Shown here: in pieces, positions 45,454-53,678 of the stretch
Layout of the letters: each line of letters begins with the position of its first letter
Position numbering within the stretch: the first letter of the stretch is position 1
DNA from: Clostridia bacterium
GTDB lineage: Bacteria > Bacillota > Clostridia > TANB77 > UBA1234
NCBI GenBank assembly: GCA_017539905.1
Contig: JAFYBZ010000022.1
Coordinates: forward strand, 141,191 to 205,190
Length of the DNA: 64,000 nucleotides
Reading direction: 5' to 3'
The notes under the pieces: generated by a model
The model's database searches: none
Seen by the model: only the letters and a program-made list of their open reading frames with translations
Told to the model about the DNA's origin: nothing
Program-made: the position numbers and the translations under genes

Positions 45454-46719
45454 TTATCCTTCCGACTTAGTTTCTTCTTTAGAATCAATCCAATGTCTTC
45501 CATCTACAATTTTAGAAACCATCATTGATGATACATCATCACCAACTACGTTAAGCATTGTTGCTGGAGCATCGATTATTGTAGCAATAATTGTTAATAT
45601 TGGAAGTGCTGCTACTGGGAATCCCATCATTGTTATAATTAACATTTCAGAAATTGTACCACCGCCTATTGGAACAGCTGTAATTAATAAGTTAGCTAGT
45701 AATGAAATTCCTAATACTTGGAAGAACATTTCTGGTGTATCAATTGCAACACCAAACAAGCAAACTAAGAACATTAATTTAAATACACTACCAATAATTG
45801 ATCCATCTTTATGGAAGCTTGTTCCAAGAGGTACTGTTGTTTCAGCAATATCATCAGGAACACCAATCTTCTTACATGTTTCTATATTTACTGGAATACA
45901 TGCTGCACTAGAACATGTTCCAACAGCTGTTGCAGCAGCTGGCCATACGTGTTTCCAGAAATTCTTTACGCCTTTCTTTCCTCCACCAACGAATGCAAAT
46001 AAAGTATACATTACGAAGAAATAGAATAAAGAAACAACTAAATAAATAATAAATGTTTTTAAATATCCTACAGCTATTTCGCTACCAAATGTCCCTATGA
46101 ATGATGCAATATAACATCCAAGTCCTATTGGTGCATATAGCATAATAATCTTAACTATATTGGCCATAACATCGTTTGCTGATATTAAAAACTTTTTAAG
46201 TGGTTCTGCTTTTTCTCCAGTCATATTAATAGCAATACCTACAATAATAGAAGCAACAAGTAATGCTATTATATTATCTCTAGATAATAACTTAGAGAAA
46301 TCATTTACAGTTAGTAAGCTAACTGTTCTATTTGCTATGTCCATTTCTTGCTCTACAGTTTCTTCTTCAGTAGATAACTCTGCTAATATAGCATCTCCAC
46401 TACCTGTATCTACAAGATTGACAATTCTAGTTGAAAAGAATCCAATTAAAACAGCGATTAAAGATGTAATAACGAATACTAAAATAATTGATCCGATAAT
46501 CTTACCTAGTCTTTTAGGTTTTTCCATTTTAGTAATTGCAGTTGTTACATTTAAAAATATAAGTGGAATTATAATTACTAATAACATATTAAGGAATAAA
46601 TCACCTAATGGACTTAAAACCTTTGCTTTATCTTTTGCAACAATACCAATAATTGCTCCAATAATAATTGCTCCAATCAAAATGATTGTTTGTTTATAAG
46701 TTTTCCAAAATTTAGCCAT
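45454..46719 (-). CDS. Sodium/proton-dicarboxylate or amino-acid symporter (DAACS family)
   Basis: A 421-residue polytopic carrier of the glutamate/dicarboxylate symporter family. PLGTSFHKDGSIIGSVFKLMF occupies the place of the canonical NMDGT-type loop (split here as PLGTSFHKDG and SIIGSVFKL), and the serine-rich re-entrant loop is seen near TCSSAACIPVN. Eight or so hydrophobic helices. TAAGGAGGAAT precedes the start. Likely takes up C4-dicarboxylates, glutamate or serine; which one is not deducible. Confidence 0.88.
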   Translation of the reverse strand: MAKFWKTYKQTIILIGAIIIGAIIGIVAKDKAKVLSPLGDLFLNMLLVIIIPLIFLNVTTAITKMEKPKRLGKIIGSIILVFVITSLIAVLIGFFSTRIVNLVDTGSGDAILAELSTEEETVEQEMDIANRTVSLLTVNDFSKLLSRDNIIALLVASIIVGIAINMTGEKAEPLKKFLISANDVMANIVKIIMLYAPIGLGCYIASFIGTFGSEIAVGYLKTFIIYLVVSLFYFFVMYTLFAFVGGGKKGVKNFWKHVWPAAATAVGTCSSAACIPVNIETCKKIGVPDDIAETTVPLGTSFHKDGSIIGSVFKLMFLVCLFGVAIDTPEMFFQVLGISLLANLLITAVPIGGGTISEMLIITMMGFPVAALPILTIIATIIDAPATMLNVVGDDVSSMMVSKIVDGRHWIDSKEETKSEG

Positions 46720-46794
46720 AAAAATTCCTCCTTACCTAAATTTTAGCCTATAGCCCTTGAATTGTATATAAAAGTAATAAAAATGACACAAAAA

Positions 46795-47667
46795 TTAAAA
46801 AATCATATCATTAGGTAATTCGGCTGTTATAGCTACAATCTCATTAGTTATAGGATGAACAAATGTTAATTTGTAAGCATGAAGCGCTTGCCTATTTATT
46901 AGACTACTAACATTTTTATTATATAGACCATCTCCTACTATTGGATGACCAATATAAGCCATATGAACACGAATCTGATGTGTTCTGCCTGTTTCAAGCA
47001 TTATTTCAAGCATTGTGTAGTCATTTCCTTCTATATTAAATGACTTAAGAACTTTATAATGTGTTATTGCTTCTTGTCCATTATGTAAATTAACACACCT
47101 TTCAATTATGCTTCCTTCCCTTCTAGCAATTGGTGCATTAATTGTCCCTTCCCTATCTTTAAAATTTCCATCAACTACTGTTATGTAAACCTTCTGTGCT
47201 TTCATCTGCATTATGTTAAATAGCTCTTGTGCATATTCATTTTTTGCAAATAACACTACTCCAGAAGTATCTTTATCAAGCCTATTAACGGGGTGAATAC
47301 AATTATTAGTCTTCAAATAGTACTTTAAGTAATTAGAAAGTGTATTATCTGGATGATAACTACAAGGATGGATTACCATATTAGGCGTTTTATTAACAGC
47401 TATATAGTAATCATCTTCATACAATATATCTAAATCGCCTTTTTGTGGTATTACACTATCATTTGATTCTTCTGAGTTTATGTCAACATGAATTATGTCA
47501 CCTAAAATTGAACACTTATTTACATACATTAATTCTTCATTGACTTTAAGTTTTCCTCTATTTTTAAGTCTATTAAGCAATCTTGTTGATAGTCTAAGCT
47601 TATTCTGAAGAATGCTTTTATATGTCTTATTAACATCGTCTTCTTTAACTATATATTCCAGTATCAT
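46795..47667 (-). CDS. RluD-type pseudouridine synthase
   Basis: A 290-residue RNA pseudouridine synthase with an N-terminal S4-like domain (LRLSTRLLNRLKNRGKLKVN), the catalytic VNRLDKDTSG with its aspartate, GRTHQIRVHMAYIGHP and VGDGLYN. Asn replaces the common His before RLD, which is tolerated in the family. Probably modifies 23S rRNA. Distinct from the short RluA homologue at 33576. It stands alone between the symporter and an orphan cassette. Confidence 0.93.
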   Translation of the reverse strand: MILEYIVKEDDVNKTYKSILQNKLRLSTRLLNRLKNRGKLKVNEELMYVNKCSILGDIIHVDINSEESNDSVIPQKGDLDILYEDDYYIAVNKTPNMVIHPCSYHPDNTLSNYLKYYLKTNNCIHPVNRLDKDTSGVVLFAKNEYAQELFNIMQMKAQKVYITVVDGNFKDREGTINAPIARREGSIIERCVNLHNGQEAITHYKVLKSFNIEGNDYTMLEIMLETGRTHQIRVHMAYIGHPIVGDGLYNKNVSSLINRQALHAYKLTFVHPITNEIVAITAELPNDMIF

Positions 47668-47706
47668 AAAAACCTCATTTTTTATTTTCTTTTCTCTTTA
47701 TATATG

Positions 47707-47734
47707 TTACAATTCTTTTATTAAATTGTATATT
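47707..47734 (+). promoter_or_regulatory. Promoter of the 47778/48039 cassette
   Basis: TTACAA at 47707 and TATATT at 47729, spacer 16 bp. Confidence 0.55.
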
Positions 47735-47777
47735 ATTAATTCAAATATAAATAATTTTATTTGAAAGGGGTGTAAGA

Positions 47778-48020
47778 ATGCGGTATGAAGTAAAATTTAG
47801 AGTACCAAAAGAAAAATCTGGCCTCGCTACTTACATTGCAAAACAATTCTACTCGAATACTGCACCGTATCAATATGAACGTCCAAACGATTATCGCGCA
47901 CAAAATTTTATCTTTTATGATCTTGAATCTATAAATAAATTTCTCATGAAAATTACAAAAGAACTCGGAGATGAATTTGTGCTTGAATGTATTCAGGAAT
48001 TCAATCCGAGTATTGCTTAA
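47778..48020 (+). CDS. Small orphan protein, first gene of a two-gene cassette
   Basis: An 80-residue soluble protein, unrecognised (starts RYEVKFRVPKEKSGL). GAAAGGGGTG precedes ATG 47778. It shares size, a strand-rich start and an apparently ferredoxin-like strand/helix rhythm with the following gene product, so the pair could be diverged duplicates or partners. Confidence 0.6.
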   Translation: MRYEVKFRVPKEKSGLATYIAKQFYSNTAPYQYERPNDYRAQNFIFYDLESINKFLMKITKELGDEFVLECIQEFNPSIA

Positions 48021-48038
48021 AGAAAGGAGGTTTATGTT

Positions 48039-48284
48039 ATGTATTACAAGTTACTTTACTGCGTTCACAATGATCGAAGCGAGAAAATCAAAGAACTTGC
48101 AATTAAAAATAAAGGTACATATTCTACTCTTCAGCCTGAGAGTTGTAATGTTGAAAATTTTACTGAGTATGAAGTTGTATTTAAAGATTGCAATGAAATG
48201 AATTCTTTCATCTACTCCTCATACATGACTGCAGGCCTGTACTTCTTCATTAACGAAGTTACCCGGACAGCATATATTTTCTAA
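48039..48284 (+). CDS. Small orphan protein, second gene of a two-gene cassette
   Basis: An 81-residue soluble protein starting MYYKLLYCVHNDRSEK, after AAAGGAGGTTT, 18 bp from the previous stop. No family recognised. The two frames are on one short transcript ending at the bidirectional terminator 48290-48321, with rnpB converging from the other side. Confidence 0.6.
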   Translation: MYYKLLYCVHNDRSEKIKELAIKNKGTYSTLQPESCNVENFTEYEVVFKDCNEMNSFIYSSYMTAGLYFFINEVTRTAYIF

Positions 48285-48289
48285 TAATA

Positions 48290-48321
48290 AAAAGCTACCT
48301 CATTTATTTGAGGTAGCTTTT
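48290..48321. terminator. Bidirectional terminator between the orphan cassette and rnpB
   Basis: AAAAGCTACCTCA (48290-48302) pairs with TGAGGTAGCTTTT (48309-48321); A- and T-rich flanks allow use on both strands. Confidence 0.85.
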
Positions 48322-48329
48322 ATTAAAAC

Positions 48330-48754
48330 GGTAAGTCTATAAGCCGAGTTCTGTATTGGACAATCATTTATCTAGGATGCATATTGCTATACATCTCAAT
48401 CCGCTTCCTTAAGTCTCCAAGACGAGCAACCTTATAGAGACTCCCATAGCGTTTCTCCGAGTGGGGCTTGCAAAGCTATCACGTCTCCGTGACACTGGTA
48501 GGCTCTTACCCTGCCTTTTCATCCTTACATCTCGTATGCATTATCAAGTTGGTTACCAACACTTTAAGAGTCGAAAAATAATAAATTATTTTTCGACGGT
48601 TAACTAACTTAATAATGCATACGCGATGCGGTTTATTTTCTGTTGCGCTTTCCTTAGGGTTACCCCCACTAGCCGTTAACTAGCACCCTGCTCTGTGGAG
48701 CTCGGACTTTCCTCATTTGGCAATTACTTGCCACCCGCGATTGTCTGGCTTACC
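48330..48754 (-). ncRNA. rnpB: RNase P RNA, type A
   Basis: The catalytic RNA that matures tRNA 5' ends. On the minus strand the core reads GAGGAAAGTCCGAGCTCC, CAGAGCAGGGTGCTAG, TAACGGCTAG and GCGCAACAGAAAATAAACCGC (shown in parts), which fits bacterial type A; the 3' end has GAACTCGGCTTAT. GGTAAG at the 5' end pairs with CTTACC at the 3' end as helix P1, fixing the borders. A long AT-rich side arm (48533-48623, closing pair CGTATGCATTAT/ATAATGCATACG, inner 12-bp hairpin 48570-48597) extends one peripheral helix. Confidence 0.95.
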
Positions 48755-48761
48755 AACTAAT

Positions 48762-48790
48762 ATTATATCTAAAATATTGAATTATGTCAA
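48762..48790 (-). promoter_or_regulatory. Consensus promoter of rnpB
   Basis: On the minus strand TTGACA and TATAAT, both perfect, spacer 17 bp. The -35 begins right after the gpsA stop codon. Confidence 0.92.
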
Positions 48791-49786
48791 TTAAAATTCA
48801 GCTTTTCTATTTCTTGTCAAAAGGTTATGAGCAGCTTGTTTAGCTTGTTTTCCTTTATGAATTACATCATACATTTCATTAATAATTGGAGTTTCAATTC
48901 CATAAATATGCGCAAGTTGATATCCAGCATCTACTGCAACGATACCTTCAACTACCATTCCACCAAGTTCTGCTTTAGCATCATCTACAGATAAACCTTT
49001 ACCAATTAATATACCACATCTTCTATTTCTACTATTATTAGATGCACAAGTTACGAATAAATCTCCAAAACCAGTTAAGCCATAAAACGTTTCTGATTTT
49101 GCACCCATCGCTATTCCTAATCTAGAAATCTCTAATAATCCACGAGTAATTAATGCTGCTTGTGAATTATCTCCATATCCTAAACCATTACAAATACCAG
49201 ATGCAAGAGCAATAATGTTTTTAAGCGCTCCTCCGATTTCTACACCTTGTACATCATCATTAATATAAACTCTAAAGATATCATTCATAAAAATGTCTTG
49301 TAATTCTAAAGACAATTTTTCATCCTTAGAAGCAATAACAATACAAGTTGGAATAAATCTAGATACTTCTTCAGCATGTGAAGGTCCTGAAATAACGGCA
49401 ACTTTATTCTCAGGTAAGATTTCAGAAATTACATCTGAATATATCTTTTGAGTGTTTGCCTCAATACCTTTTGATGCAAGAAGAATTACTTGATCTTTCT
49501 TAACAATTTTTTCTATAGAATGAAGAGTACTTCTAATTGCTGCAGAAGGTGTAACAATTATAATAATATCTGATCCATTGATAACAGTTTCAAAATCATT
49601 GTAACAAACTACTTCATTAGGAATAACTGCTTCTGGTAAAAATTTACATCTATGTTCATTATTAATTATATCCATTTCTTCTTTAGTATATGACCATAGT
49701 TTAACATCATGACCATTCTTATTTAAAATAAGTGACAAAGCAACACCCCAGCCACCACTGCCAAGTATACCAATAGTTTTTTTCAT
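48791..49786 (-). CDS. gpsA: Glycerol-3-phosphate dehydrogenase [NAD(P)+]
   Basis: Reduces dihydroxyacetone phosphate to sn-glycerol 3-phosphate for phospholipid synthesis. 331 residues, normal. The Rossmann GILGSGGWGVALS start, the ASKGIEANTQ and ISGPSHAEEV motifs, and GLTGFGDLFVTC and RNRRCG in the C-terminal domain are typical. ATG 49786 has AAGGAG upstream; an ATG at 49804 precedes that site. plsY, which uses its product, lies upstream in the same direction. Confidence 0.97.
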   Translation of the reverse strand: MKKTIGILGSGGWGVALSLILNKNGHDVKLWSYTKEEMDIINNEHRCKFLPEAVIPNEVVCYNDFETVINGSDIIIIVTPSAAIRSTLHSIEKIVKKDQVILLASKGIEANTQKIYSDVISEILPENKVAVISGPSHAEEVSRFIPTCIVIASKDEKLSLELQDIFMNDIFRVYINDDVQGVEIGGALKNIIALASGICNGLGYGDNSQAALITRGLLEISRLGIAMGAKSETFYGLTGFGDLFVTCASNNSRNRRCGILIGKGLSVDDAKAELGGMVVEGIVAVDAGYQLAHIYGIETPIINEMYDVIHKGKQAKQAAHNLLTRNRKAEF

Positions 49787-49844
49787 AATTGTATTCTCCT
49801 TCATATTATAGTAATAGCGATTATTATTCGCCTTATATAAGATA

Positions 49845-49872
49845 AAATAGAGGCTTATTATCGCCTCTATTT
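49845..49872 (-). terminator. Hairpin between plsY and gpsA
   Basis: AAATAGAGGC pairs with GCCTCTATTT around an 8-nt loop; the minus-strand T-run is moderate, so some read-through into gpsA is possible. Confidence 0.7.
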
Positions 49873-49883
49873 TTCTTTAGTAA

Positions 49884-50765
49884 TTATTTAGATTTCTTTT
49901 TAGATTTTTCTTCTTTAACTTCTTCTTTTACTGGTTCAAATTTTATATCTACTTCTTCGTCCTTAACTTCTTCTTTGATTTCTTCTTTAACTTCCTCTTT
50001 TGCTTCTTCCTTAACTTCTTCAACTTTTTCTTTTATTTCATTTTCTTTCTTTAGTTCTTCTTCAAACTTTTCTTCTTTAGATTTGAATAATTTATTTTCT
50101 GTACCATTTCTAATTCTCTTAATATTTGCTTTATGTCTTAATATTACTGAAAGTGCCATTAAGAAAGCGAATATAATATAAATAAGTTTAATATATGCAT
50201 TTGTTCTAAAGTTTAAGTCGAAGGTACCACCCATGAATATTATACATATTGGATAAATAATTGCAGCAATAATTGATCCTATAGAAACCATATTAAATAA
50301 TGCAATCATAGATACACCAGCTACTAAACATACAAGACCAATTTGTGGCTCAATTGCTAAAATACAACCAAGTGATGTTGCAACTCCTTTACCACCTTTA
50401 AATCCAAAGTAAATTGGAAAGTTATGTCCTAGTACAGCACCAACTGTTGCTAGCATTATTCCATAAGTATAGGCCATTGTAAATGTCTCTGAATAAACTA
50501 ATGAACCTGCTTCCATTGGGAAACAAATATATGCAAGACCTCTTGCGATTCCAATTGCTAAAGCACCTTTCAAAACATCCCATAAAAGAACTAAAATTGC
50601 AGGTCCTTTTCCTAATACACGAAGTACGTTTGTTGTACCAGCATTTTTACTTCCTTGCTCTCTAATGTCTCCTTTACCAGAAACTTTAGAAATTATAATT
50701 GCCATATTTATACTACCTATTAAATAGGCTAAAACAAAAACCAATATAAGTTCAATTGCTATCAT
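49884..50765 (-). CDS. plsY: Acyl-phosphate:glycerol-3-phosphate acyltransferase with charged C-terminal tail
   Basis: Membrane enzyme that adds the first acyl chain to glycerol 3-phosphate. The GSKNAGTTNVLRV, GHNFPIYFGFKGGKGVATSLG (in two parts GHNFPIYFG and FKGGKGVATSLG) motifs and five hydrophobic helices match PlsY. After about residue 222 a Lys/Glu-rich tail of some 70 residues with repeated KEEVKEE-like units follows; normal PlsY is about 200 residues. It precedes gpsA, giving two successive steps of phosphatidic acid synthesis. Confidence 0.95.
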   Translation of the reverse strand: MIAIELILVFVLAYLIGSINMAIIISKVSGKGDIREQGSKNAGTTNVLRVLGKGPAILVLLWDVLKGALAIGIARGLAYICFPMEAGSLVYSETFTMAYTYGIMLATVGAVLGHNFPIYFGFKGGKGVATSLGCILAIEPQIGLVCLVAGVSMIALFNMVSIGSIIAAIIYPICIIFMGGTFDLNFRTNAYIKLIYIIFAFLMALSVILRHKANIKRIRNGTENKLFKSKEEKFEEELKKENEIKEKVEEVKEEAKEEVKEEIKEEVKDEEVDIKFEPVKEEVKEEKSKKKSK

Positions 50766-50863
50766 TCTAAATCCCTCCTATACTAATTTATTATATCAAA
50801 AGAGATTTTGCAATAGCCAAAAAATAAGCAAATGTAATAAAAAATTAACACTTTTAGAGCATA

Positions 50864-50886
50864 AAAAATGACGGGCTCATCGCCCG
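50864..50886 (-). terminator. Terminator of the 50901 orphan gene
   Basis: CGGGC (50872-50876) pairs with GCCCG (50882-50886); on the minus strand it is followed by TCATTTTTTATG. Confidence 0.7.
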
Positions 50887-50900
50887 CCGTGGTTATCGGT

Positions 50901-51278
50901 TCAGTCATCATAAAACTGACTTGTCGACTCGATTTTATCAACCGAGTACTCGGCCGGAGTACCATAATAAAACAAATCCTTGCAGCCGATGAATACATAC
51001 CTCTTCCCAGCGATATCTGACCGATTTACATCGATAATATACTTGGGAAGGAAAACATTCGCGCTCGGATCTTTCATCAGGACCTTGCCGACCTCATCAA
51101 TGGCCTGCCGCTGCTCCAGAGTCGTTCCATATTCCTGAATAAGCCATGCATCATGTCTTTTTTCAGCAATAATTGTTGCAATACCATAGGTAGCAACGAG
51201 GAAAACAATGATTAAAGCAGCGATGAAAACCTTGATAGTTCCATTAGAAAACCGATTGGCGTACCTGTACACAGTCAT
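50901..51278 (-). CDS. Orphan membrane-anchored protein, GC-rich relative to neighbours
   Basis: A protein of about 125 residues with one transmembrane helix near residues 15-38 and an external domain ending in tyrosine/serine-rich sequence. Not recognised. ATG 51278 lies close to AAAGGAAGT; GTG 51272 has better spacing, so the start may be six bases later. By hand count about 43% GC, with codons such as CTGCCGCTGC unlike those of plsY. Own promoter (51315-51343) and terminator. Confidence 0.65.
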   Translation of the reverse strand: MTVYRYANRFSNGTIKVFIAALIIVFLVATYGIATIIAEKRHDAWLIQEYGTTLEQRQAIDEVGKVLMKDPSANVFLPKYIIDVNRSDIAGKRYVFIGCKDLFYYGTPAEYSVDKIESTSQFYDD

Positions 51279-51314
51279 ACTTCCTTTCAATTTTTATTCG
51301 GATAACCAACTACT

Positions 51315-51343
51315 ATTATATCATAATTATGTTAACTTTTCAA
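51315..51343 (-). promoter_or_regulatory. Promoter of the 50901 orphan gene
   Basis: On the minus strand TTGAAA and TATAAT, spacer 17 bp. Confidence 0.82.
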
Positions 51344-51352
51344 GTATATTGC

Positions 51353-53155
51353 CTAATTTGTAGGAATAGCCGTCAAATTTCCCCATGTATCTCTTAGTAC
51401 TAAATATACTGTCTTCTCACCATCTCCTGTTGATAATGCAAAAGATTTGCTTGTACTTACATTCTCTAATAAAGAATTTACATTGTTAGTTTGTTCAAAA
51501 ACCGCCATTTTATCTACTGTTGATCCTGCATCAGAATATGTTATTGCAAGTGTAATATCTCTCGACTTAACTGCTTTCTTACCGTTTTTCATTGTGCTTG
51601 TATTATTTACACTTATTGAACCTGTCGGAGCAACATCATCTATTATTTTTAATGTATATGTTGCTGACGCTTGTTTATAATTTGTAGTTGCTGCTGAAGT
51701 AACTGTAATTGTTATTGTTGGGCAAACACTTTCATTTGCACCACAACTTATACCACTAAGATTAGATATCGTCACCGTAGTTCCACTTACACTACAAGTA
51801 GCAACATCGTGATTGTCTGATACACTCAATGTTCCACCATGATGACTACTTACAGTAAATGATTTACTAGCTGTTCCATATCTTACAGTTCCACTTGTAG
51901 CACTTAAATTTATATAACCATTTGCTTGTGAAATAACAATACTTGCATTTACTTCAGTAGATGTTATATTGTTAGAATCTCCAACTCTTCTTGCATAAAT
52001 TGTAGTAGTTCCAACATCTGTTCTTGATTGCGTATTTGGATTTCCATTTGTCCATGTTCCGTTAGATCCAACTTTATATTGTAATGTACCATAACTTCCT
52101 GCACTATTAGTTGTTATATAGTGAGCACTACCATTGTATGTTCCACTCCATCCTGTTATTGATGGAGCTGTACATTGTCTTTTATTAATAGTAAAATTTG
52201 CAGTTGCTGTTACTTGATTATAATTTGCTGTAGCAGCAAAAGTAGCTGTTACAGTATAATCACCAGCATTACTTGGCTTAGTAGCAGAAGGTCCATACGA
52301 AGTGCTCCCTCTACCACTATATGAATATGTCACACTGGAGGTACCATTCGTAGAAGAAGATGGTGAAGGGTTAGATGCTGTCCCACCATATGTCCAGTTA
52401 GCCATTGATACGCTAGCAGAACCACTAGCTTTAGAAACACTAACTGCTTTATAATTTGTATTTCCAGCTCTATCTTTTGCCCAAACATAATAAGTGCCAA
52501 CACTTTTGGAACCAAAATTTAATGATTGTGATGCTCCCGATGTAGATGTCCAAGATGTTGGAGTGGTTGCAGAAGTCGTTAAAGCATATCCTGTTAATCC
52601 TGTAAAAGCATCACCAATAGTAGCTGTAAGATTAGAGCCATAAGTAATATTACTAGCAGTTACAGTTGGCTTAGTAATATCTACATATACAACCATAGGA
52701 TATGAAGCAGCCCAGTTTGTTGTACCATCACTATTATGAACCATTCCATGCATTGTATATGTACCTTCTGCTGTTAGTTCAACCCACTTAGAGTGGTCCC
52801 TAAAATCCGCACCACCAGCAATAGAAGAAGCCGAACCATCATACTGAAGATAATCATCTGAAATAAGACCTGAAAACTCTATAGGGCCATATAGCCACCA
52901 TGTGGCACCATTTTTATTAAGATATGCTTTATCAGTATATACATTAAATTGAACAGTAACAGGGCATTGATTCGTATACAATGTAGTGCCATAGTATGAA
53001 GCATTAATATTGCACTCTGTACCATAGACATGCGGTTTAGCTGCATATGTATGCGAATCAAAAAGTGCAAGAATTCCACATAAACCTGACAAAATAATTG
53101 TAAAGCCTACATGTTTTTTAATCAATTTAAAAACCTTCTCTAATACTTTATACAT
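51353..53155 (-). CDS. Secreted repeat protein with Ig-like / MBG-type domains
   Basis: A 600-residue exported protein, rich in Ser, Thr, Gly and Asn. The N-terminal hydrophobic segment (about 17-38, ending SHTYA) is a signal peptide. Several beta-sandwich-like modules follow: DITKPTVTASNITYG, an MBG-like repeat around residue 255-330 (YGGTASNPSPSS ... PSNAGDYTVTATF), and a Big-like end (DVAPTGSISVNNTS). No LPXTG motif or C-terminal anchor is seen, so it is either released or held by another protein. Last of a surface-protein run (54665 to 51353). Confidence 0.78.
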   Translation of the reverse strand: MYKVLEKVFKLIKKHVGFTIILSGLCGILALFDSHTYAAKPHVYGTECNINASYYGTTLYTNQCPVTVQFNVYTDKAYLNKNGATWWLYGPIEFSGLISDDYLQYDGSASSIAGGADFRDHSKWVELTAEGTYTMHGMVHNSDGTTNWAASYPMVVYVDITKPTVTASNITYGSNLTATIGDAFTGLTGYALTTSATTPTSWTSTSGASQSLNFGSKSVGTYYVWAKDRAGNTNYKAVSVSKASGSASVSMANWTYGGTASNPSPSSSTNGTSSVTYSYSGRGSTSYGPSATKPSNAGDYTVTATFAATANYNQVTATANFTINKRQCTAPSITGWSGTYNGSAHYITTNSAGSYGTLQYKVGSNGTWTNGNPNTQSRTDVGTTTIYARRVGDSNNITSTEVNASIVISQANGYINLSATSGTVRYGTASKSFTVSSHHGGTLSVSDNHDVATCSVSGTTVTISNLSGISCGANESVCPTITITVTSAATTNYKQASATYTLKIIDDVAPTGSISVNNTSTMKNGKKAVKSRDITLAITYSDAGSTVDKMAVFEQTNNVNSLLENVSTSKSFALSTGDGEKTVYLVLRDTWGNLTAIPTN

Positions 53156-53174
53156 AATTTCCTCTTTATAAATA

Positions 53175-53654
53175 TTATTTTTTCTCTATTTCTCTTATTC
53201 TATTTAAAATAGTATCTTTATTTTTATTTTCAAGGTCTGTTAAATCAGCAGGTGTTACAACTTTTCCTGGAACAGGTGTATACCATGATTGACTTTGAAA
53301 ATATTCTTTTAATCCTTTAGTCTTAAAGTCATGACCATAGCGGGCAAATATTTCATTATAAGCTCTATTTAATTCTTCTCTAGACATGTCTTTGATATCA
53401 TCCAAAGTAATTTCCTTTGTATTACTTGGAAGAATATATAAAGTTTCATCATGAACCACCTCAAGAATTCTTTCATTTTCAGGAATTACATCAATAGGTT
53501 CTTTATCAATGCTTTCATCTGTAATAATAAGATCGTTATTTGATTCAGGTTCTAATTGGTTGTATTTAACAATACTTAAACCTAATGCAATTAAAGCAAA
53601 TATAATTAGTAAGCTAAGTAAAACAACTAAAAAAACAAATAGTTTGTTATTCAT
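53175..53654 (-). CDS. Membrane-anchored YARHG-domain protein
   Basis: A 159-residue protein: an N-terminal transmembrane helix (about 5-27), an acidic linker, then a YARHG domain with LNRAYNEIFARYGHDF and YFQSQSWYTPVPG. YARHG is a small extracellular domain often found on cell-wall proteins. Adjacent genes on both sides also encode exported proteins, suggesting a joint envelope role. AAGGAGAATATG provides the start. Confidence 0.82.
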   Translation of the reverse strand: MNNKLFVFLVVLLSLLIIFALIALGLSIVKYNQLEPESNNDLIITDESIDKEPIDVIPENERILEVVHDETLYILPSNTKEITLDDIKDMSREELNRAYNEIFARYGHDFKTKGLKEYFQSQSWYTPVPGKVVTPADLTDLENKNKDTILNRIREIEKK

Positions 53655-53678
53655 ATCATATTCTCCTTATATATAAAA

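Noticed and set aside
45811-46699. Plus-strand frames opposite the symporter gene
   Set aside because: They are antisense shadows of a clear polytopic transporter.
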